Positions 1 through 10,650 of a stretch of DNA of 64,000 bases are shown here, in pieces; positions within the stretch are counted from its first letter, which is position 1; each line of letters begins with the position of its first letter. Origin of the DNA: Paraspadella gotoi (Eukaryota > Chaetognatha); NCBI GenBank assembly GCA_051294375.1, contig CM119265.1, positions 11,905,818 to 11,969,817 on the forward strand. Reading direction: 5' to 3'. The translations under genes and the position numbers were made by a program. Under the pieces are notes generated by a model. The model was not told the origin of the DNA and made no database searches. It saw nothing but the letters and a program-made list of their open reading frames with translations.

Positions 1-640
1 GTTAAAGCTTATACAATGTAATTGTTATGCACTTAAAACGATAAAAAATATTAACAGTAGCATTAGCCATAGCCGATAAAATTTAAATACTAATGTATAC
101 AGCGTTTAAAATAATCTATTATGACCATAGGTTATGGTATTAAAATATTTTTTTTCAAAAATGCTTTCTTCCGAGGGTATTAGCCTAATTAAAAATATTA
201 TATTAATATATAGAGCAAAACATTTTTTTTTTAATCTTAAAATTTTTTGATGGATTCTGATAGAGCATAGATAATTACAGCTTTTAAAAATTCTTACGTT
301 TTCTAAGTGAAAATATAAAAAAGTGATAAAATCATCGAAAGATGATGATGATGATGATTTTTTTACGGTTTTTCTTATTTTTGACATTATCGTAAAAATA
401 TTTAAAAAAGAATTATACATTGTGTAGACAACTTTTTATGAGCTATCTGAATCTGGTCTTAAAATTTTCTATATATAAATAAATATTAAAAAATTAATTA
501 TTAGGGTAGAGAGCCATATTAAAATTTTTTTGTCCATTGAAAGTATTCTTAAAAATGTCTAAATATTCGTTTGAGCATGTACTCGCTCTAAATTTTTGAC
601 TCACCCCATTGAGTGTGGCTACCCCTAGTAGCATCCGTTT
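1..640 (+). repeat. AT-rich interspersed repeat R1, copy 1
   Basis: From about 240 to 620 this stretch matches 22660-23810 in the same orientation. Shared landmarks are a 'GGATTCTGATAGAGCA' block, 'GACAACTTTTTATGAGC', and 'TTTTTGACTCACCCCATTG' near the right end. Positions 340-358 hold a short GAT trinucleotide run. Copy 2 is interrupted by a foldback MITE that is absent here, so this copy is the empty site. A related block lies on the opposite strand at about 50395-50790. No coding potential is evident; the open frame on the - strand at 106-420 is a by-product of low complexity. Confidence 0.7.
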
Positions 641-694
641 AGAATTTCTGAGACGGCAAGCTCTGTAACTCTAGTAGAAATGATAATTTGAAAG

Positions 695-876
695 CGAGTT
701 TTTGTCTTGTTATCCAGTACTCATACGACTACTCCCCTTTTGGTAAGCCATTGCTCTACGACCACTTTTGGGACATAGCAGTTTATTGTAAAAATTTACT
801 TTAAGTGGGATTCGAATCCTGCCATTCCATTCCGCGTCAAAGTCTTAGCTTTTAACCGCTCGGCCATCTCGTTATT
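695..876 (-). repeat. SINE family 1, tRNA-related, copy 1
   Basis: Read on the - strand, the 3' part of this block starts with a tRNA-like head: a box A-like 'GATGGCCGAGCGGTTAA' (as in Ser/Leu tRNAs) and a T-arm 'GGATTCGAATCC'. It is followed by a non-tRNA body containing 'GGTCGTAGAGCAATGGC'. The body recurs at 1630-1675 on the + strand. The anticodon arm does not fold properly, so I call it a SINE rather than a tRNA gene. Confidence 0.65.
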
Positions 877-1302
877 TAAAAAAAAATTCTTCAAAAACCC
901 TAATATAAATTTTTTTTTTTTTATGCCAACCAAAAATTTTCTCTTTTTGAAACAATTTCATTCTTTCATTCTCTCAATCATTAGCCTATTTATTAATATT
1001 GATACAATAGGTGATAATGTATAAAAACAGTTTCAGTTGTTTCACAATAAACAACAGGTTAAAAACACTTAATAAATCAGGAAACTTGGGACTCGGATGT
1101 CAAAATCTCTGCCGTCGGATGTTGAGCCGTCCTGAGTCCTGACCCTACGGCGAAGCCCACGTTGGCCACTGTGAACGCCAATACAATGATATTTCATATA
1201 ACCTATTCAGAGATAACGATTTCAAACAGACATTTTTTTTATGGCTGCATACACTGCGCTATGCTAACTTTCATCGTGTCTTACATAGAGATCGTTCATA
1301 TC

Positions 1303-1396
1303 AAATTTCAATAAATTTGGTCTAGTAGTTTTTTAGGAACGAGTTCTGGTAACAAAAAAAGGGTCCCTAATTTTATAATTTGAAGCCTTCTGGATT
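1303..1396 (+). repeat. Degenerate right end of the foldback MITE
   Basis: The stretch ending in 'TTTGAAGCCTTCTGG' matches, with many substitutions, the right arm of the Tc1-type foldback MITE at 22775-23497: the AAATTT...GGTAGTTT block, 'TTCTGGTNACAAAAAAAGGG' and the terminal 'GAAGCCTTCTG'. The left arm is not recognisable, so this is an old truncated copy. Confidence 0.5.
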
Positions 1397-1534
1397 TATC
1401 TCAAGACCAGCAAGATAACCAGAAGACGATTTGACTGAACGCATGTTAACATTAATGAATTTTTGTTTCCCCAAAAAAATTAAAAGCGAACCTACAGCTT
1501 TATATAATTTAATCTGAACGAAATATTTTTAAAA

Positions 1535-1692
1535 ATCATTTGGCCGAGTGCTTAGCACGCCGGATTTCAACGTTAGGAAGAGGTTTCAGGTTCAAATCTG
1601 GCTGAAGTTTCCTTTTACCCTTAAGTTCTGATGTCCCAAAATTGGTCGTAGAGCAATGGCTTACCGAAGGTAAGTAAGGAAAAATTTAGTAA
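1535..1692 (+). repeat. SINE family 1, tRNA-related, copy 2
   Basis: A + strand head with 'TTGGCCGAGTGCTTAGCAC' (box A-like) and 'CAGGTTCAAATCTGG' (box B/T-arm-like) is followed by the same body as copy 1, containing 'GGTCGTAGAGCAATGGCTTA'. The two copies lie about 0.7 kb apart in inverted orientation. The tRNA part is diverged and would not fold as a functional tRNA. Confidence 0.65.
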
Positions 1693-1908
1693 AGTAAAAA
1701 AATCTTTAAATATGCAAATGAATTTATGCTTATTTTAATTTAAATTTTTGAGACTACCAGCAGATAAAGTATGCTTTGTCTATTTTATGGTTAAAAAATC
1801 AATCCAGTTCTCTTGCATATTTTAGGTATAAATGACAATTGAATTTTGTTATTAAAATGACCGAAACTTGTATATGTTGTAGAGCAACCAAAGGCCCATC
1901 TAAGACTG

Positions 1909-2143
1909 TGAAGAGAACAGTAATTATTGATAAGTGTTAGTGACAAAACCGTTCAATATAAGCAGTCCCTGAGCTTCGGATCAGGCTGTAACACCATGTT
2001 ACAGGCGGGTTAAGCGCCCCGTCCCTCTTAACTGCCAGACGACCACCGGGCTAGAACCCCGGACCTTTGGGTTGGGAGGCGAGTGACTTGCCTCTGGCAC
2101 CAATGGCCGCAGATGAACGGTTGGTGGGTTTTAGTCCACCATA
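1909..2143 (-). repeat. SINE family 2, copy 1
   Basis: A 235-bp element starting 'TGAAGAGA' and ending in the hairpin TGGTGG-N8-CCACCA. It is repeated at 2332-2565, 8519-8752 and 44997-45230, always in this orientation. On the - strand it carries a perfect tRNA T-arm (CCGGGGTTCTAGCCCGG) preceded by a box A-like segment, so it is tRNA-related and transcribed from the - strand. The anticodon arm is degenerate. Confidence 0.7.
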
Positions 2144-2331
2144 CATCCCCCCCTCCCGTAGGAAGATGTCTGTTGCGTCTCTTCAGTGAATTGTTGTTGT
2201 TGGTGGAAAGTGCGTCACCAAGTTGAGGCATGTCGCCTGATGTGTTGTGGGCGGAAAGTGCATCGCCAGGTTGAGGCATGTCGCCTGAAAGTGTTGTTGT
2301 TGCTGTTGTGTTCGGAAGTCGGGCTCACCAA
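2144..2331. repeat. Spacer with about 50-bp imperfect tandem repeats
   Basis: Between two SINE-2 copies lies a GTT/GTG-rich spacer. It contains two to three imperfect units ending in 'GTTGAGGCATGTCGCCTGA'. It may be a tail or linker of a longer, dimeric form of SINE family 2, because the second monomer starts immediately after it. Confidence 0.5.
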
Positions 2332-2565
2332 TGAAGAGACAGTAATTATTGATAAGTGTTAGTGACAGAACCGTTCAATATAAGCAGTCCCTGAGCTTCG
2401 GATCAGGCTGTAACACCATGTTACAGCGCGGTTAAGCGCCCCGTCCCTCTTAACTGCCAGACGACCACCGGGCTAGAACCCCGGACCTTTGGGTTGGGAG
2501 GCGAATGACTTGCCTCCGGCACCAATGGCCGCTGATGAACGGTTGGTGGGTTTTAGTCCACCATA
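2332..2565 (-). repeat. SINE family 2, copy 2
   Basis: Nearly identical to copy 1 and in direct orientation, with the same 'TGAAGAGACAG' start, T-arm and terminal CCACCA hairpin. It is separated from copy 1 only by the 188-bp tandem-repeat spacer. From 2566 to about 3170 the sequence is AT-rich and I see nothing identifiable. Confidence 0.7.
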
Positions 2566-3200
2566 ACTGTAATATAAAAGCATAATATTCATTAATATAA
2601 TAGTTATGACTGATTAAAAAAATGACCCATCTAAACTATTTCTTTTAGTAAAACTGTTCAAATTTTATTCATATTCTAACAACATCTTACAAACCCTTTT
2701 GAGTATGTATATATAAAATTTTTAAAATGTACTACATAAAATGACAAAGTTATGCAACTTTTAAAATTTTTTTTTTTTGGGCTTATTTTTAAGTGGTTTA
2801 GAATTGTCCGATTTAAATTTTAACCATATGGGCAATAGACATACGTTGAAAATATTTTATGTTAAAATATCAGCTCATTGGACGTAAAAATAAAAGAATT
2901 ATTTCATCTCTAGAAAAAGGACACTAGTCTCTACGCTTCGGGTACTATAACAAAAATAAAAAATATTTAAAAAAATTATGATATCTGAATTCCCGAAACG
3001 TTATCCTCTTCCGTTCCCATAGGCCTCCAGAGGGCATTGATCTCCAGGAATGCCCGCTTTTCTATAAGCGCGGGATATTTTTGACAACATTTGATTTAAA
3101 TACCTTTTTTGTTTGTTTTTGGGTTAATTTTACTTTCTTTTTCTCATCACGTTAGTAAATAAATGCGGGTTTTAACCGACAGACAGGCCAAATCGGACTC

Positions 3201-3985
3201 ATGAGCTCGTCCGGTAGTTCCTCCGTGGAGCTGATGCTGAAGGATGCCGAGAAACTCGTCTCGAGGTTAAAGGAGCATGAGAAAGCGGCGGATTTGCTAG
3301 TGGGTCAGGCGGACGGGCTTCAGCGAACGATCAGAGCCAAGACCGCCTACATGAAGGTCTGAAACGCGGAGTATTGAGCTATTTGAGGAACAATTATAAT
3401 TCTGGTTGTTTTTTTTCGTGCAGGAAATCACGGCCCTCAACGAGATCGCCCGCCATCGCCCCCGTTCGGAACTCGTGCTCGAGATCCAAATGGAGAATCA
3501 GCAGATCCGGCGGCTGCAGGCGGAAAAACCGGGATCTTCGAATGCTCATCGACGAGCACCAGTCCGCCCTTGACGTCATCATGACCAAGTATCGGGAACA
3601 GACGGCGATCGTGACAGCGGCGAAGCGGACAGGCGGAAACGGGAACCGTCGAAGCGCCTTCGCCCATGCTCGGGCCCTCCAACGGAAGCGGGAAAAGGTT
3701 AACGAGTTGACGGCGGTCATGAGACGCGCGACCGAGGTGGACGATGGCGCCGACGACAAAGGCCGCGCCGTCATCGAGCGGTTGGAGCGGGAGAATCTAA
3801 GATTGCGAGAGCTCCTCATGATTTGCGACAACGTGTGCGACGACGGCGGAGGCTGCGGCACCGAGATTGTCACCGCTTCCTTCGCCGGCGACGAAATGAT
3901 GGCGTCTCGAGCGGCCAGTGTCGACGACGGAGTTTTGCCGACAAAAAACGGAGGAGACAATGAAAAAACAATGACGGACGATTAA
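3201..3985 (+). CDS. SIKE/FGFR1OP2-family coiled-coil protein, two exons, apparent frameshift
   Basis: Exon 1 is 3201-3356 and exon 2 is 3424-3985, joined by a 67-bp GT-AG intron. Exon 1 encodes a helical N-terminus (LMLKDAEKLVSRLKEHEKAA). Exon 2 opens with the family hallmark ALNEIARHRPRS and continues with LIDEHQSALDVIMTKYREQ and LERENLRLRELL. This order is diagnostic of SIKE1/FGFR1OP2, subunits of the STRIPAK phosphatase-kinase complex; SIKE also restrains TBK1/IKK-epsilon signalling in vertebrates. The product would be about 238 residues, between human SIKE1 and FGFR1OP2 in length. The frame breaks at the A5 run 3524-3528: the upstream frame ends soon after QAEKP, and the downstream frame needs one A fewer. 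This could be an assembly error or a true mutation. The gene lies head-to-tail about 0.6 kb before Roquin. Confidence 0.85.
3524..3528 (+). other. Homopolymer (A5) at the frame break of the SIKE/FGFR1OP2 gene
   Basis: Family-conserved sequence runs in one frame up to this run and in the next frame after it. Removing one A would restore the conserved Leu-Gln-x-Glu-Asn-x-x-Leu-Arg spacing. A homopolymer is a common place for a sequencing error. Confidence 0.7.
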
Positions 3986-4575
3986 TATTATTTATTATCT
4001 AATGTATTCGCTTGTTTTTTTTTTCATGTACATCCGATTCCATCTCAAACTGAAATTCGCTCCCCATTTAAACTGTAGTAAAAAATATTCTTTATTTTCT
4101 GCGAGAACGCAGATCTGACCCGCTCATCGAATTTTCTTTCATCTCCGTCGCGTTGCGAGTAGTGTGGGGATTGAGGGGAGTGGAAAAAACGAGCGTGAGC
4201 GGATTGGGCGATTTAGCTTAATCCGAAATTCCCAATCTTACCTCAGAAAAGGTAGTTTATCGTTGCAATCCCCGCTNNNNNNNNNNNNNNNNNNNNNNNN
4301 NTGGAAGGCCGGTTTCGTTCGTCGTCGAGTTCACCATGTGTCAAAGTTCGTACTAATACTTACGTTTTTTTCTTTTTTTTTAGTTTATACAATACATCGT
4401 TTAAGGGTGTAATTATAAATTCCGCTGAGTTCTTTCAGCGAGTGGATAACGGCCAGGTAAACAGTATATCTCGATGGCGCTGTAACTAGTTAATGTGGTT
4501 ATTAATTACAGATTCTAATTTACAGAGCGCTGTATACATTCTTCTACGAAGACGTTATCAGAAAGGCCCTACAAG
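3986..4575 (+). promoter_or_regulatory. Spacer and 5' leader of Roquin with a probable 5'UTR intron
   Basis: This holds the 3' end of the SIKE-like gene, a 25-base N gap (4277-4301) and the Roquin leader. A good donor (CCAG|GTAAAC at 4456/4457) and acceptor (AATTTACAG, ending at 4525) would define a 69-bp 5'UTR intron, the same size as other introns here. I see no clear TATA box or canonical AATAAA signal. Confidence 0.45.
4277..4301. other. Assembly gap (25 N)
   Basis: A run of 25 unknown bases in the spacer upstream of Roquin. No coding frame is known to cross it. Confidence 0.95.
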
Positions 4576-7500
4576 ATGCCGATTCAATCGCCACAGTGGA
4601 CGGACTTCTTATCGTGTCCGATATGTTTCAACGAATTCAATAATGCTGTTAGGAGACCGATTTCGTTAGGATGCGGTCATACAGCATGTAAACAATGCCT
4701 TCTGAAACTTCACCAGAAAAAATGCCCGTTCGATCAAACTCCCATTAATACGGAGCTAGACAATCTTCCCATCAATTTCGCTCTACTTCAATTGGTCGCT
4801 CCTTCAACGCCGTCTTCGAAGCACGAAGACTCCCCTCCTTCTTCGCCAAAGATTACGATGGAGCACAAACCCCTTTACCTTGCCGCAAACAGATGCATAG
4901 AAGAAATGGCGTTGTACTTAAAGCCACTTTCTGTCACCGGTAGCGGCGGGGGATCTAGTTTGTTATCCAGGCCAATGCAAAGGAAACTGGTGACTCTCAT
5001 CAACTGTCAGTTGGTCGAAGAAGAAGGAAGATCACGGGCCATGAGAGCGGCACGGTCTTTAGGGGAAAGAACGGTTACGGAATTGATTTTGCAGCATCAA
5101 AACCCTCAGCAGTTGAGCGCCAATCTGTGGGCTGCAGTGCGTGCGAGAGGATGTCAATTTCTTGGACCGGCTATGCAGGAAGAAGTATTAAAATTGATTC
5201 TCCTTGCTTTAGAGGATGGATCCGCTTTATCTAGAAAAGTTTTGGTTCTTTTTGTTGTGCAAAGGCTCGAACCTCATTATCCTCAAGCTTCTAAAACGTC
5301 TATAGGTCACGTAGTTCAACTGCTCTATCGAGCTTCTTGTTTTAAAGTTCAAAAACGTGAAGAAGATTCATCCCTAATGCAACTAAAGGAAGAATTTCGA
5401 ACGTATGATGCTTTGCGACGAGAGCATGACGCACAGATCGTTCAAATAGCAATGGAAGCTGGTCTAAGAATTGCTCCAGATCAATGGTCATCTTTACTCT
5501 ATGGCGATACGGCACACAAAAGTCACATGCAGTCAATAATTGATAAACTGCAAACGCCTCAGTCTTTTGCGCAGAGTGTAAATGAGCTTGTAATTGCTTT
5601 ACAGAGAACCGGAGATCCAGGAAATCTTTCTAGATTGCGACCACACTTTGATTTGCTTGCGAACGTTGATCCTAGCCCGGATTCTGGCACTCCCTCTTGG
5701 CGAGAAATAGAATACGCAATGGCGGCCGTTAAGACAGTTGTGGAGGGTCTTGTAGAATTTGTCCAGAGCCATAGTTCAAAAAGAGGGATGGTTGTTGGAT
5801 CATCTCCTCTTGCAACAAATACAACACAGCTTCCTTCTCCTTCTGGTTTTAGCGGATTAGGTGGGTTTACCACGTCTGGGGCGGATTACCCTACTAGGAA
5901 TATTATTCCAAATAGATATAAAACTAGCTTATGTCGGGACTGGGCGCAAAGAGGGTCGTGTCCAAGAGGCATGTGTTGTACTTTTGCTCATTCTGTTGAT
6001 GAACTTCAGAGGAATAAAAGATACAATTCGTCTCAGAATAACGCTTCAAACTTAGCGAGTTCCGCAGCGATAGGCGCCGCTGCTGCTGCAGCAGCCTCAA
6101 GAGCAGCTTATTCTGCTGCAGCAGCTGCATCAGTTGCTGCTAATTTGGAAAATCCTTCTGCTAAGAACCTAACGCATTACAATTCCAGACAAGGACCGCC
6201 TAAGCAATTTTCGTCACGAGTTCCAGGCAATCACCGTTTTCCAAATTTATCTTCAGACTTTAATTCTGCTCAACCTCCATTGCCTCGTCAAAACACGGGC
6301 TGGAATATAGACGTTTTTGGAGGCCACCTTGGTTTTCCTTCATGCCAAGGTTATACAACCAAGTATCCGACAAATCTACCAAGCTCAAGTTTTTCCAACA
6401 CTAAACAGGTTACCCCTAATTTACTTACACAAGATATTATGGGTTTAACAAACCAAGCCTCTTTGCCACCATGCACGCAAAGCAACTATCCCGCAGTCAC
6501 AGTGCAACAAGCAGCAGCTGTCGCCGCTCAACATCTGGATGCCGCGGATGCTTATTTCAGCCAAATTCAGAAAATACAGCAACAAGGCCAATTACCTCAA
6601 AAAGATCCGGTTAATGAAAAAATTAGATCTGCTGAACAGCAAACTGTTGCGGCCGCTGCGGCAGCAGCGGCCGCTGCGGCAGCAATCCAACAGACAAAAT
6701 CCGATCAAAAGATAGATTTAACCGGAGTCCCACCTTCTCCTAATCATATTCCTCAAGTTGCAGCAGCGGCCGCTGCCGCAGCAGCGGCTGGCCTTCCTCA
6801 AATTGACTATGCTCATTCTCCAATGTTTCATAATGTCATACCAGGAAAAGATCTTTCTCAAAATATACGACAAGTGAATTCAAAATCTTTAATATCAGGC
6901 TGGGAGCAGTTTGATTCGTTGCAATCTCTTCATCTTCGTAGGGATGCACTTATGGCGAAATTACAACAAATGCATCAATATCAACAGGATTATGCTATAA
7001 CACAGCAGGCTTCTGCTGCAGCAGCGGCTGCTGTAGAGCAGTTAAAACCATCTATTCATCAAAACTCTACTCAACCATATATGGTTGCCGCCAATGCGGC
7101 TTTAGCAGCCGCCGCAGCAACTGGGAATCAAACTTCTCAATTTCGTCAAAATCATGGGCAAAATGTTGAAGCAGTGGCAGCGCAAGTTGCGGAAGCCGCT
7201 AGCGCTGCCACTTTACAAGTAATGCAACAGCCAGACCCTAATCAAATCAAACAATTGCAACAGCACATCGTCGATCAGTTAGCTTCTGATCCTGGAGATT
7301 TAATTCCATTTGACTCGATCCCATCAATCTCGAAATATGGACCAATAACCAGAGCAACTAAACCTTTAGAAAGAGTCGTCCCATCTCCTTTAGCATTTGA
7401 AACGATGTCGCACCAAGGTTCGCCAGTTACCGGAGCTGCAACCGTGGCAAACGCTGCCGCTGCCGCTGCATTTGCTGCTCAATTAAGTTTATGCAAGGAT

Positions 7501-8301
7501 ACAAGCCAACTAGGATCTGGAAGAGTAAAGAGGCTTGCTGATAATCAAGAAGAAGCAAGAGTTCAAGAGATAAACAAAATCGATGAAGAAATTCACAAAC
7601 TTGACCGTCGAATCAACCGCGTTTATGAAGAGGAAATCTTGAAGCAAAAGCTAGCAGATGTAGAGGCACAAATAAAGCAGCTCGAATTAGGTCATTCCCG
7701 TAATTCATATACTCCAGTTGGCATATCCCAAAGCACTAGCGTAGATTCTTTGTCTATGCCTAATGCAACCATGAATTACGATTTGTCGAATGTTCTAAAT
7801 CAACTTGGTGACATGCCTGCTCGGCAGCCACAACCTTTACTAGGGGACATCGCAAATGAGTTTTCCATCGCGAGGCAAATGATAGAAATGCAACAAGCCA
7901 GTGGATTAAACCGACAGTTGCTTGATATGCAAAATATCGATCAGCAGATGCTTGCCACTGTTTTAAGAAGGTATCAGCAAGAAGCCGCTGAAGGATCACA
8001 ATCCCCCTATCCCTCAGTTAATTCTCAACTTGGGTCGAATTCTGAAATCGAGCAGATGGCCCGATTGCGATCCCCCTCAGCATCATCCGAATCTTGCATC
8101 ATGCCAGGAACTGGACAACAAACACGAGACAGTGGCCAAAACGAGACAAATCTCGATCATCTCTCCGAATCAGAACGTCATCAATGGCAACGTCTTCAGC
8201 GTCAGTTTAATCGACCATCTGATAGTTTAGAACGAGATGAGACCAGCAGTGACCAAGGCATAGTGAACGATTTCACTCAGCCTTATGGCTCAGACAATTA
8301 A
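4576..8301 (+). CDS. RC3H1: Roquin: RING/ROQ/CCCH-type RNA-binding E3 ligase
   Basis: A single uninterrupted coding exon of 1241 codons. Residues 14-53 form the RING finger (C14, C17, C33, H35, C38, C41, C50, D53). Residues 128-330 are the ROQ domain with flanking HEPN helices and are almost invariant with vertebrate Roquin ([36 protein letters not shown]). A CCCH zinc finger ([20 protein letters not shown]) lies at about 452-472. The rest is long and low-complexity, with many poly-Ala and Gln-rich runs and a coiled coil near residues 996-1038. Roquin binds stem-loops in mRNA 3'UTRs and recruits CCR4-NOT for decay. The start [17 protein letters not shown] matches the family N-terminus exactly. 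Vertebrates have two paralogues (RC3H1 and RC3H2); this is probably their common pro-orthologue. Confidence 0.97.
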   Translation: MPIQSPQWTDFLSCPICFNEFNNAVRRPISLGCGHTACKQCLLKLHQKKCPFDQTPINTELDNLPINFALLQLVAPSTPSSKHEDSPPSSPKITMEHKPLYLAANRCIEEMALYLKPLSVTGSGGGSSLLSRPMQRKLVTLINCQLVEEEGRSRAMRAARSLGERTVTELILQHQNPQQLSANLWAAVRARGCQFLGPAMQEEVLKLILLALEDGSALSRKVLVLFVVQRLEPHYPQASKTSIGHVVQLLYRASCFKVQKREEDSSLMQLKEEFRTYDALRREHDAQIVQIAMEAGLRIAPDQWSSLLYGDTAHKSHMQSIIDKLQTPQSFAQSVNELVIALQRTGDPGNLSRLRPHFDLLANVDPSPDSGTPSWREIEYAMAAVKTVVEGLVEFVQSHSSKRGMVVGSSPLATNTTQLPSPSGFSGLGGFTTSGADYPTRNIIPNRYKTSLCRDWAQRGSCPRGMCCTFAHSVDELQRNKRYNSSQNNASNLASSAAIGAAAAAAASRAAYSAAAAASVAANLENPSAKNLTHYNSRQGPPKQFSSRVPGNHRFPNLSSDFNSAQPPLPRQNTGWNIDVFGGHLGFPSCQGYTTKYPTNLPSSSFSNTKQVTPNLLTQDIMGLTNQASLPPCTQSNYPAVTVQQAAAVAAQHLDAADAYFSQIQKIQQQGQLPQKDPVNEKIRSAEQQTVAAAAAAAAAAAAIQQTKSDQKIDLTGVPPSPNHIPQVAAAAAAAAAAGLPQIDYAHSPMFHNVIPGKDLSQNIRQVNSKSLISGWEQFDSLQSLHLRRDALMAKLQQMHQYQQDYAITQQASAAAAAAVEQLKPSIHQNSTQPYMVAANAALAAAAATGNQTSQFRQNHGQNVEAVAAQVAEAASAATLQVMQQPDPNQIKQLQQHIVDQLASDPGDLIPFDSIPSISKYGPITRATKPLERVVPSPLAFETMSHQGSPVTGAATVANAAAAAAFAAQLSLCKDTSQLGSGRVKRLADNQEEARVQEINKIDEEIHKLDRRINRVYEEEILKQKLADVEAQIKQLELGHSRNSYTPVGISQSTSVDSLSMPNATMNYDLSNVLNQLGDMPARQPQPLLGDIANEFSIARQMIEMQQASGLNRQLLDMQNIDQQMLATVLRRYQQEAAEGSQSPYPSVNSQLGSNSEIEQMARLRSPSASSESCIMPGTGQQTRDSGQNETNLDHLSESERHQWQRLQRQFNRPSDSLERDETSSDQGIVNDFTQPYGSDN
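6649..6690 (+). repeat. Poly-alanine tract with an exact 18-bp tandem duplication
   Basis: Inside Roquin, GCGGCCGCTGCGGCAGCA occurs twice in tandem, encoding a run of 13 alanines. Related runs at 6076-6128, 6761-6788, 7015-7032, 7105-7123 and 7450-7470 show that alanine expansion recurs along the disordered half of the protein. Confidence 0.85.
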
Positions 8302-8518
8302 TTATCACGCTTCATCAAGAATTAATTGAGCATTGGCTTTCCAAACGTTCGTTTACAATATACATTTTATAAAATGTTATTAAGTTACTAAATGTTTTAA
8401 ATATTGAAATTTTTTATCAAGGATTTGTTAGCTTTTTGATAAAATTAGTGATAATTAAAGAATAATAGTAGATGTAGGTATTACGTTGATTTCTTTTATT
8501 TCTTATACTTGTAGTTAT
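8302..8518 (+). other. Roquin 3' region
   Basis: An AT-rich tail after the Roquin stop codon, presumably 3'UTR. I do not see a canonical AATAAA; ATTAAA-like variants are present. The SINE-2 copy at 8519 marks its probable end. Confidence 0.4.
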
Positions 8519-8752
8519 TGAAGAGACAGTAATTATTGTTATGTGTTAGTGACAGAACCGTTCAATATAAGCAGTCCCTGAGCTTCGGATCAGGCTGTAA
8601 CACCATGTTACAGGCGGGTTAAGCGCCCCGTCCCTCTTAACTGCCAGACGACCACCGGGCTAAAACCCCGGACCATTGGGTTGGGAGGCGAGTGACTTGC
8701 CTCCGGCACCAATGGCCGCTGATGAACGGTTGGTGGATTTTTGTCCACCATA
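8519..8752 (-). repeat. SINE family 2, copy 3
   Basis: The same 234-bp unit as at 1909 and 2332, with the start 'TGAAGAGACAG' and the end hairpin ending in CCACCA. It lies 217 bp after the Roquin stop. The T-arm is intact except for one substitution (CTAAAACCCCGG on the + strand). Confidence 0.7.
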
Positions 8753-8967
8753 TTATCAAGTTTTTTTCTTATAAATATTCAAGAGATATATGTACATTGT
8801 ACAACATGTTAGTTAGCATCAAATAATTTTTTTAAACAAACTTTCGTTAATTATTTATTTAAAAACAGGATAGGCCTGGGGCATATAATATATTTTGTCG
8901 ATCATATATCAACAAGTTTGAGCAAACAATGTCGGATCTGCCTACGATAATTAAGTGGTAATAAGCG

Positions 8968-9962
8968 AACTTGATCAACTGACATAATTTGGTCAACTGA
9001 CATAATTTGGTCAACTGACATAATTTGGTCAACTGACATAATTTGGTCAACTGACATAATTTGGTCAACTGACATATAATTTGGTCACTATATGGTCACT
9101 GACATAATTTGGTCAACTGACATAATTGGTCAACTGACATAATTTGGTCAACTGACATAATTTGGTCAACTGACATAATTTGGTCAACTGACATAATTTG
9201 GTCAACTGACATAATTTGGTCAACTGACATAATTTGGTCAACTGACATAATTTGGTCAACTGACATATTGGTCAAGTGAATATTTGGTCAACTGACATAA
9301 TTTGGTCAACTGACAATTTGGTCAACTGACATAATTTGGTCAACTGACATAATTTGGTCAACTGACATAATTTGGTCAACTGACATAATTTGGTTCAACT
9401 GACATAATTTGGTCAACTGACATAATTTGGTCAACTGACATAATTTGGTCAACTGACATATTTGGTCAACTGACATAATTTGGTCAACTGACATAATTTG
9501 TCACTGACATAATTGTCAACTGACATAATTTGGTCAACTGACATAATTTGGTCAACTGACATAATTGGTCAACTGACATAATTTGGTCAACTGACATAAT
9601 TTGGTCAACTGACATAATTTGGTCAACTGACATAATTTGGTCAACTGACATAATTTGGTCAACTGACATAATTTGGTCAACTGACATAAATTTGGTCAAC
9701 TGACATAATTGGTCAACTGACATAATTTGGTCAACTGACATAATTTGGTCAACTGACATAATTTGGTCAAACTGACATAATTGGTCAACTGACATAATTT
9801 GGCATCAATTAACATAATTTGATCAATTAACATAATTTGATCAATTAACATAATTTGATCAATTAACATAATTTTTGTTGATCAATTAACATAATTTGAT
9901 CAAACCGGCATAATTTGGTCAACAGGCATAATTTGGTTACCTGGCATAATTTGGTCAATCAA
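8968..9962. repeat. 18-bp minisatellite inside the Helentron-like element
   Basis: About 45 copies of AATTTGGTCAACTGACAT run from 8970 to 9795, with occasional 1-3 base deletions. They pass into a diverged variant (AATTTGATCAATTAACAT, about 9796-9900) and then AATTTGGTCAACAGGCAT. Because 18 is divisible by 3, the - strand is open for a six-residue repeat; I do not regard this as a gene. Each unit contains the short inverted repeat GTCAACTGAC. Confidence 0.95.
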
Positions 9963-10011
9963 TCAATCAGAGAGAGACAGAGAGAGAGAGAAACTTAAAA
10001 AATTCAAATAA

Positions 10012-10650
10012 ATGTGTCTTTTGGTTTTTTAATTTGAACTCTTTTCCACTCCTACGATTCCATCAAAAAATTTATATCCAGCTTTATCACATACTTTCCT
10101 ACCCACACACAAAATTTCATTTCAATTTATCTATCAAATTTTTAATAAACATAATAATTATGAGTAAATTTATGTAAAAATACTTCAAGTAAATATGACT
10201 TTTGTTTTTTCCATTTTAACTCATTTCCACTCGAACGATTCCATCGAAACTTTATATCCAGCTCAATCACACACTTTCCTACCATCATACAAAATTTTAA
10301 GTCAATTGCCCTATCCACTCATGAGCAATTGGCGTTCAAATAGTGAAATAGATTTTTTTGTTTTTTTTCCATTTAAACCAATTTCCACTCGAACGATTCC
10401 ATCGAAACTTTATATCCAGCTCAATCACACACTTTCCTACCATCATACAAATTTTAAGTCAATTGCCCTATCCACTCATGAGCAATTGGCGTTCAAATAG
10501 TGAAATAGATTTTTTTGTTTTTTCCATTTAAACCAATTTCCACTCGCACGATTCCATCGAAACTTCATATCCATCTCAATCACACAGTTTTCTACCCACA
10601 CACAAAATTTCTTACCAATCCATCCATCCAATCACGAGTAATTGGAGTTT
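10012..10650 (-). repeat. Tandem ~155-181-bp core units of the Helentron-like element
   Basis: The marker CGATTCCATC recurs at 10055, 10236, 10394 and 10549 (spacings 181, 158, 155), each followed by TATATCCAGC or TATCCATC and a CACACA/CATACA-ACAAAATT block. The two middle units are nearly identical. The same units occur reversed at 17520-18240, 41430-41520 and 46010-46260. Confidence 0.8.

Noticed and set aside
780-870. A functional tRNA-Ser or tRNA-Leu gene
   Set aside because: Box A and the T-arm are good, but the anticodon and variable arms do not fold, and the body is shared with another dispersed copy.
3394-3960. A 188-codon - strand gene opposite the SIKE-like exon
   Set aside because: It is the shadow of a conserved + strand exon.
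8968-9962. CRISPR array or coding repeat protein
   Set aside because: The units are contiguous without spacers, and the open frame follows from an 18-bp period. The genome is eukaryotic.
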